This document shows positions 60,346-64,000 of a stretch of 64,000 nt of DNA, piece by piece. Position 1 is the first letter of the stretch, and every line of letters begins with the position of its first letter. The notes under the pieces were generated by a model. That model did no database searches. It was not told where the DNA came from and saw only the letters and a list, made by a program, of their open reading frames with translations. The position numbers and the translations under genes are program-made. The stretch is from Solirubrobacterales bacterium (lineage in GTDB: Bacteria > Actinomycetota > Thermoleophilia > Solirubrobacterales > Solirubrobacteraceae), in NCBI GenBank assembly GCA_947474595.1, contig CANJIV010000001.1, positions 248,001 through 312,000 on the forward strand. The letters are read 5' to 3'.

Positions 60346-61092
60346 ATGGGTGATTCCATGCTTCGCGGCCCGGCCGACGGCGCAACCTTCGTCCTCGTCC
60401 ACGGCTCCAATCACGGCGGTTGGTGCTGGGGGCGCGTGAAGCCGCTGCTCGAGGCGGCCCGGCACAGCGTCTACACACCGACGCTGACCGGGCTCGCCGA
60501 GCGCGCCGATGAGCTGACCCCGAAGGTCGGGCTTTCAACCCATGTTTCCGACATCACCGAGCTGATCGAGGGGGAAGACCTGCACGGCGTGACTCTCGTC
60601 GGGCACAGCTACGCAGGGGCGGTCATCACCGGTGCCGCCGAGATCGTTGGCGATCGAATCGCCCGCCTCGTATACCTCGACGCGTTCCTGCCGCGCGATC
60701 GCGAGTCGGTGCTCGACACTGAGCCGCCGGAGTCCCGCGAGGCGTTTCTTCAGATCGCGCGCGAGCAGGGCGACGGCTGGCGCTTGCCGCCGCAGAAGAG
60801 CTTGCTCGTCCGTTGGGGCTTAACCGAGCCTGCCGACCGCGAGTGGGTCTGGGCGAACCTCACCGACATGCCGCTGCTGGCCTCGACCGAGCCGCTCTCG
60901 GCGCCGACCAATGCGGCCCGATCTCTGCCAAGGACGTTCATCGACCTCACCGCACCAAAGAACGCGGGCACGGTGCCGGCGAGCGAGAGGGCACGCGAGG
61001 AAGGGATCGAGATGCTGGAGATCGCCACCGGCCACGACGCGATGGTCAGCGCGCCCGCGCGGCTCGCCGAGCTGCTCGACGAGATCAGTTAA
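60346..61092 (+). CDS. alpha/beta hydrolase (plant MES/salicylate-esterase-like fold), GC-rich
   Basis: A 248-residue alpha/beta hydrolase. FVLVHGSNHGGWCWGRV is the oxyanion region, the nucleophile is in LVGHSYAGAV (Ser88), and the catalytic His is in EIATGHDAMVSAP. The pattern matches the EstC/methylesterase group (HGxxHGxWCW). Sampled lines are about 60-73% GC, versus about 52% in a line of the next gene, and leucine is almost only CTG/CTC, so recent transfer is possible. ATG 60346 or 60358. Substrate unknown. Confidence 0.88.
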   Translation: MGDSMLRGPADGATFVLVHGSNHGGWCWGRVKPLLEAARHSVYTPTLTGLAERADELTPKVGLSTHVSDITELIEGEDLHGVTLVGHSYAGAVITGAAEIVGDRIARLVYLDAFLPRDRESVLDTEPPESREAFLQIAREQGDGWRLPPQKSLLVRWGLTEPADREWVWANLTDMPLLASTEPLSAPTNAARSLPRTFIDLTAPKNAGTVPASERAREEGIEMLEIATGHDAMVSAPARLAELLDEIS

Positions 61093-61165
61093 AGAGAACA
61101 TTGCGATCCCGGGCGTGGCTTGCTGTCGAAAGCGGCCGCGCCCGTGGTTAGCCCTGCTGGCGCTC

Positions 61166-61642
61166 TCAGGTCGCGATGTCGCCGTCGACAGTGACGCGGG
61201 TCGGGATGACCGGCCTTGACTGGGAGGAGTCGCCAGATCCTCCATCTACGGTGTTGACGCCAACTTCAAGCTCAACACTCCACTCTTGGCGGAAGGCGAC
61301 AAGTGCTGCCACGATCATAAGCAGCTGAAGCACCAGAATTAGCAGTGTGACTAAGCCTAGAAACTCGTTATCAAGCGTAGGGCTGATGAAGCCAGGTTTG
61401 TCGCGAGCAAGCCACTGTGGAGCCGAGATAGCGGCAAAAATCGCCAACAGGGTCGCTAGCGCAGCGGCAAGTGGTAGCACCCCTCGCTTCCAGCGCGCAA
61501 CGTAGAAGGCCATCAGCAGGTAGATAGCCCCGTAGACAATCTGCAACTCGATTAACCCAACGAGCTGATCCCAGCCTCCGATAATCACGACGAAGAGAGC
61601 GACCGCAGAGGCCACCAACAGCCCACTAACAATCGCGCGCAT
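61166..61642 (-). CDS. four-span membrane protein of unknown function
   Basis: The ATG at 61642 gives 158 residues and has GGAG about 9 bases upstream; a longer form from 61720 adds a polar leader. Four spans are predicted: about 3-22, 34-50, 57-74 and 98-118. Then a cytoplasmic or extracellular tail (VELEVGVNTVDGGSGDSS) rich in Ser and Asp follows. GWDQLVGLIELQIVYGAIYLL and AISAPQWLARDKPGF are distinctive. I do not recognise the family. Confidence 0.65.
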   Translation of the reverse strand: MRAIVSGLLVASAVALFVVIIGGWDQLVGLIELQIVYGAIYLLMAFYVARWKRGVLPLAAALATLLAIFAAISAPQWLARDKPGFISPTLDNEFLGLVTLLILVLQLLMIVAALVAFRQEWSVELEVGVNTVDGGSGDSSQSRPVIPTRVTVDGDIAT

Positions 61643-61753
61643 GGCCTTGCACTCCGCCTTATCGCGGTTGGGATGCGTCAGCACGAGCCCCGGTGAACCC
61701 TCTTGCACGCCAACGACCATACAATCTTCTAAGACTGTGTACCAACTTCCAAC

Positions 61754-61837
61754 GCGGGCGTGGTGGAATTGGCAGACACGCCGGCTTTAGGTGCCGGTGG
61801 CCGCAAGGCCTTGGGGGTTCAAGTCCCTCCGCCCGCA
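61754..61837 (+). tRNA. tRNA-Leu (anticodon TAG)
   Basis: Acceptor GCGGGCG (61754-61760) pairs with CGCCCGC (61830-61836), discriminator A. Anticodon loop TTTAGGT in the stem CCGGC/GCCGG gives UAG, reading CUN. The variable arm is long (GGCCGCAAGGCCTT). No encoded CCA. Confidence 0.95.
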
Positions 61838-61909
61838 TCGCAGTCGCAGGGCGCCTCAACCATCCTCTCCACCGCGCGGATGGAAGGAGCCTTACAATGT
61901 CGGCGCTCC

Positions 61910-61980
61910 GGGGGACTGGTGTATCGGTAACACGGCGGTCTCCAAAACCGCAACGCCAGGTTCGATTCCTGGGTTCCCCG
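61910..61980 (+). tRNA. tRNA-Trp (anticodon CCA)
   Basis: Acceptor GGGGGAC (61910-61916) pairs with GTTCCCC (61973-61979) with one G-U; discriminator G. The D arm is GTG-TATCGGTAA-CAC. Anticodon stem-loop GCGGT-CTCCAAA-ACCGC gives CCA. T arm CCAGG-TTCGATT-CCTGG. No encoded CCA. It lies 72 bases after tRNA-Leu and may share its transcript. Confidence 0.95.
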
Positions 61981-62045
61981 CTTGTCATCGTCTAACGCTT
62001 ACGCTGAATAGCTCAAACGGAGCGCTCGACAGGTAGCCTGTCTGC

Positions 62046-63032
62046 ATGCGAGCGACCCGAATCTTTGCGGCACCGATCGTGGTGCTCGCCGCGATTTCCG
62101 CGATTGCCACTCTCGCAACCAGCGCTGAGGCAAGGGTTGTGCATGGGTTAGTCCAAGCGCACAGTGCTGCCTTCGTCGGCGGCAGCTACGACGTTGGCGA
62201 TGGCCTGCGAATCAGTATCGCTGTCTCAGACGCAGTACCCGACGCGCTTGGCGAGGCACGAACTTGGGCTTCGTTTTACAAAGGGCTACTACACGGAAGC
62301 GAGATCGCCCGAATCCGCGTCCGAGTGGTGCCTATGACCGAGATAACGCGCCAGTGTGGCGACGGTACCTACGGCTGCTACGACTCCGAGTCAGAGATCG
62401 TCATGATCCCCCCTAGCTCCTACGAATACAGTCGAGTGACAGCGGCACACGAGTACGGCCACCACTTGGCTAATAACCGGCTCAATACACCTTGGGATGC
62501 AGTTGACTGGGGGACTAAGCGGTGGGCTACCTACGAGAATGTCTGCGCACGTACGCGAGCTAAAACCGCATTCCCTGGTGATGAAGATCGCGAGTATGGC
62601 CGCAATCCTGGCGAAGCATTCGCTGAGTCTTATGCCACGCTGAGCGGATACGGATACGAAGATACGACCTTCTCTAAGTCCTTCAAGCCGACCAAAAAGG
62701 CCCTTGAATTGATCCGTCAGGACGTGTTGTCGCCTTGGACGCAAGCTACGGTGACCACCAAAAAGGGGAGACTCACCAAGAGTGATGAGAGCAGGCGGGT
62801 ATCTATCGCAACACCGCTGGATGGAATCGGGCGGGTGACCGTGGAGAGTAGTCTCGCGCTTGACGCCGACCTGCGTCTGTACTCCAGTGCTGGACGCCTG
62901 ATCGGCCGGTCGGCCACCGACTCACACCGCGAATCGGTCGGCTACACGATCTGTGGCACCCGCGGTCTCTCGGCGAACTTGCTCCGTTATGACGGCGCCG
63001 GAACATACACATTGACCAGCTCACAGCCGTAG
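62046..63032 (+). CDS. secreted zinc metalloprotease-like protein (HExxH)
   Basis: A 328-residue exported protein. The signal peptide covers about residues 8-29 (IVVLAAISAIATLATSAEA). The zinc motif is HEYGHH (His135, Glu136, His139), and a downstream Glu in NPGEAFAESYA (190 or 194) is the likely third ligand, giving a gluzincin arrangement. Cys at GDGTYGCYDSE and others may form disulphides. After about residue 235 a beta-rich domain follows (RRVSIATPLDGIGRVTVESS and YTICGTRGLSANLL), like a C-terminal binding domain. I do not recognise the exact family. ATG 62046 is the first in frame. Confidence 0.8.
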   Translation: MRATRIFAAPIVVLAAISAIATLATSAEARVVHGLVQAHSAAFVGGSYDVGDGLRISIAVSDAVPDALGEARTWASFYKGLLHGSEIARIRVRVVPMTEITRQCGDGTYGCYDSESEIVMIPPSSYEYSRVTAAHEYGHHLANNRLNTPWDAVDWGTKRWATYENVCARTRAKTAFPGDEDREYGRNPGEAFAESYATLSGYGYEDTTFSKSFKPTKKALELIRQDVLSPWTQATVTTKKGRLTKSDESRRVSIATPLDGIGRVTVESSLALDADLRLYSSAGRLIGRSATDSHRESVGYTICGTRGLSANLLRYDGAGTYTLTSSQP

Positions 63033-63096
63033 TGGTCATCAAGGGACTCCTACTCTCGGGCAGGGATGTAGACGCCGACCGCGTAGCCTGCTTATC

Positions 63097-64000
63097 GTGA
63101 GCGAAGACAGAGATGAAACCCCAGACGGCGAGGAGACCGCCGAGCACCCGGCGCCACCTCTGTGGCCAGCATCCCCACCTGCATCCGGCCCTCCGCTTGA
63201 TGACTTCGCCCGCACATCCGAGCCAGTAGGCCCTGTCCATCGGTCAGTCCTAGGTGGTGAAGAGGAAGGCGAGTACGAGGAGGACTTGAGCCCAACGGCC
63301 GCCTTCGAGCCATTCGTAGTCGAACCTGAACCCGTCGTAGTCGAACCTGAACCCGTCGTAGTCGAACCTGAACCCGTCGTAGTCGAACCTGAACCCGTCG
63401 TAGTCGAACCTGAACCCGTCGTAGTCGAACCTGAACCCGTCGTAGTCGTCGGTAGCGGAGAAGAGCGTGCTGGTCACCCTGTGCGCTACTTCTTGATTGG
63501 TGCGCTCTTGGGGATAGTCGCCCTTGCTGCGATCTTCGGCGTCGGACTACTTCTTCTCCACGACAGCAATTCTGCTTCGACGGCCCCACGCGCACAGACA
63601 CTAACCGTGACCACACCAGCCAAGGCTCCTACGGTGACAGAGACCACACCCACTAAGGCTCCGGCCGACCTATCTCCGCAGATGGCCGATGCCAAGCTCA
63701 CAACTGTCGCACTTGGGCCGATTAAGGTTGGGATGACCTTGGAAGAGGCAACTGCGGAGGCTGGTACAAAGCTCGATACAGAGTTATCCACTGGCGACGA
63801 AAGCTGCCGCTCCTATACGCCAGCCGGCGGACCGCAGGGAGCGCGCATCCTTATCTCCTCAGGGATCGTCACGGGCTTCGCTGTCAACCGCAACACCGTG
63901 CCAACCTTCAGCGGCATAGTGGTTGGCGATAGCGCCGAGAAGGTCCGCTCGATCTACGGCGAACGGATCCAGGTATCCCCGGGAGATGGCGGCGAGACCC
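63097..64000 (+). CDS. membrane protein with Pro/Glu repeat, cut by the window edge
   Basis: A GTG at 63097 opens a plus-strand frame that stays open to the right edge (301 codons, partial). Residues 1-73 are acidic and Pro-rich. Residues 74-115 are six perfect copies of VVEPEPV encoded by a 21-bp tandem repeat. A membrane span follows (about 130-150, YFLIGALLGIVALAAIFGVG), then a Thr/Pro-rich stalk and an outer domain starting LGPIKVGMTLEEATAEAG and VVGDSAEKVRSIYGE, two similar segments that resemble SmpA/BLIP-like modules. One Cys is in SCRSYTP. The topology puts the repeat in the cytoplasm and the domain outside. Function unknown. Confidence 0.75.
   Translation, partial: MSEDRDETPDGEETAEHPAPPLWPASPPASGPPLDDFARTSEPVGPVHRSVLGGEEEGEYEEDLSPTAAFEPFVVEPEPVVVEPEPVVVEPEPVVVEPEPVVVEPEPVVVEPEPVVVVGSGEERAGHPVRYFLIGALLGIVALAAIFGVGLLLLHDSNSASTAPRAQTLTVTTPAKAPTVTETTPTKAPADLSPQMADAKLTTVALGPIKVGMTLEEATAEAGTKLDTELSTGDESCRSYTPAGGPQGARILISSGIVTGFAVNRNTVPTFSGIVVGDSAEKVRSIYGERIQVSPGDGGET
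63316..63441 (+). repeat. six perfect tandem copies of a 21-bp unit
   Basis: GTAGTCGAACCTGAACCCGT plus C repeats at 63316, 63337, 63358, 63379, 63400 and 63421, with a partial copy after. The 21-bp unit is in frame and encodes VVEPEPV. The copies are identical, so the array is recent or kept uniform and is likely to vary in number. The antisense frame gives a FRFDYDG repeat, which is a shadow. Confidence 0.93.

Noticed and set aside
59339..61980. Genomic island bounded by the tRNA genes
   Set aside because: No integrase, transposase or repeated attachment sequence was found near the tRNAs; only the single GC-rich hydrolase is atypical.
63250..63477. Minus-strand frame with a repeated FRFDYDG motif
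   Set aside because: It is the exact antisense of the VVEPEPV tandem repeat; the plus-strand frame is longer, continues to the window edge and encodes a sensible membrane protein.

Overview
The window looks like a chromosomal segment from a high-GC actinobacterium, most likely of the class Thermoleophilia (Solirubrobacterales-like). The main clue is the exported repeat protein at 59621-60298, a style I associate with that group. Supporting clues are the caa3-type CtaG, the frequent GTG starts and the tightly overlapping genes. The lineage is an inference from gene style; no rRNA is present. Coding density is very high. No stretch over 300 bases lacks a gene; the largest gaps are about 170-200 bases (26325-26494, 34511-34699, 47943-48117, 48541-48731, 59421-59620).

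Region 1 (about 0.2-26.3 kb) is a cell-surface polysaccharide locus. It encodes nine glycosyltransferases, a polyprenyl glycosylphosphotransferase that would start the repeat unit, a flippase and an O-antigen-ligase/polymerase-like protein with TPR repeats. Sugar-nucleotide enzymes include CDP-glucose 4,6-dehydratase, GDP-mannose 4,6-dehydratase, a UDP-glucuronate decarboxylase-like enzyme, a nucleotide-sugar 6-dehydrogenase, two further epimerases, a Gfo/Idh oxidoreductase, a DegT aminotransferase and a hexapeptide acyltransferase. Together they suggest a Wzx/Wzy-type glycan containing deoxy-, amino- and pentose sugars.

Region 2 (about 26.3-42.0 kb) is mixed. It holds an aromatic-free Ala/Glu-rich protein, a membrane-anchored lipase, ferritin, a methyltransferase, a MoaD-MoaE fusion and part of the propionyl-CoA route (methylmalonyl-CoA mutase large subunit and a propionyl-CoA carboxylase beta subunit). 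It continues with a HIT protein, an enoyl-CoA hydratase-like protein, a cold-shock protein, an ABC exporter, exported proteins and another glycosyltransferase.

Region 3 (about 42.0-53.1 kb) is a respiratory cluster with two different heme-copper oxidases. One CtaD is A2-type (motif YSHPAVY) and the other is A1-type (motif GHPEVY). With them are CtaC twice, one CtaE, CtaG, CtaB, a lipoprotein fusing cytochrome c to a cupredoxin, a tandem universal-stress-like protein, two 36-residue single-span membrane proteins and a two-span small protein. An AraC-type regulator and a CBS-domain protein lie between the two oxidase sets and diverge across a region with two perfect 17-bp direct repeats.

Region 4 (about 53.1-64.0 kb) carries acyl-CoA metabolism genes (enoyl-CoA hydratase, 3-hydroxyacyl-CoA dehydrogenase, a second acyl-CoA carboxyltransferase), an amidase, an inositol-monophosphatase-like phosphatase and an FMN/F420-type oxidoreductase. 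It also has three tRNAs (Leu-CAA, Leu-TAG, Trp-CCA), a repeat-bearing exported protein, a GC-rich alpha/beta hydrolase that may be acquired, a secreted HExxH metalloprotease, and a partial membrane protein with a 21-bp tandem repeat that runs off the right edge.
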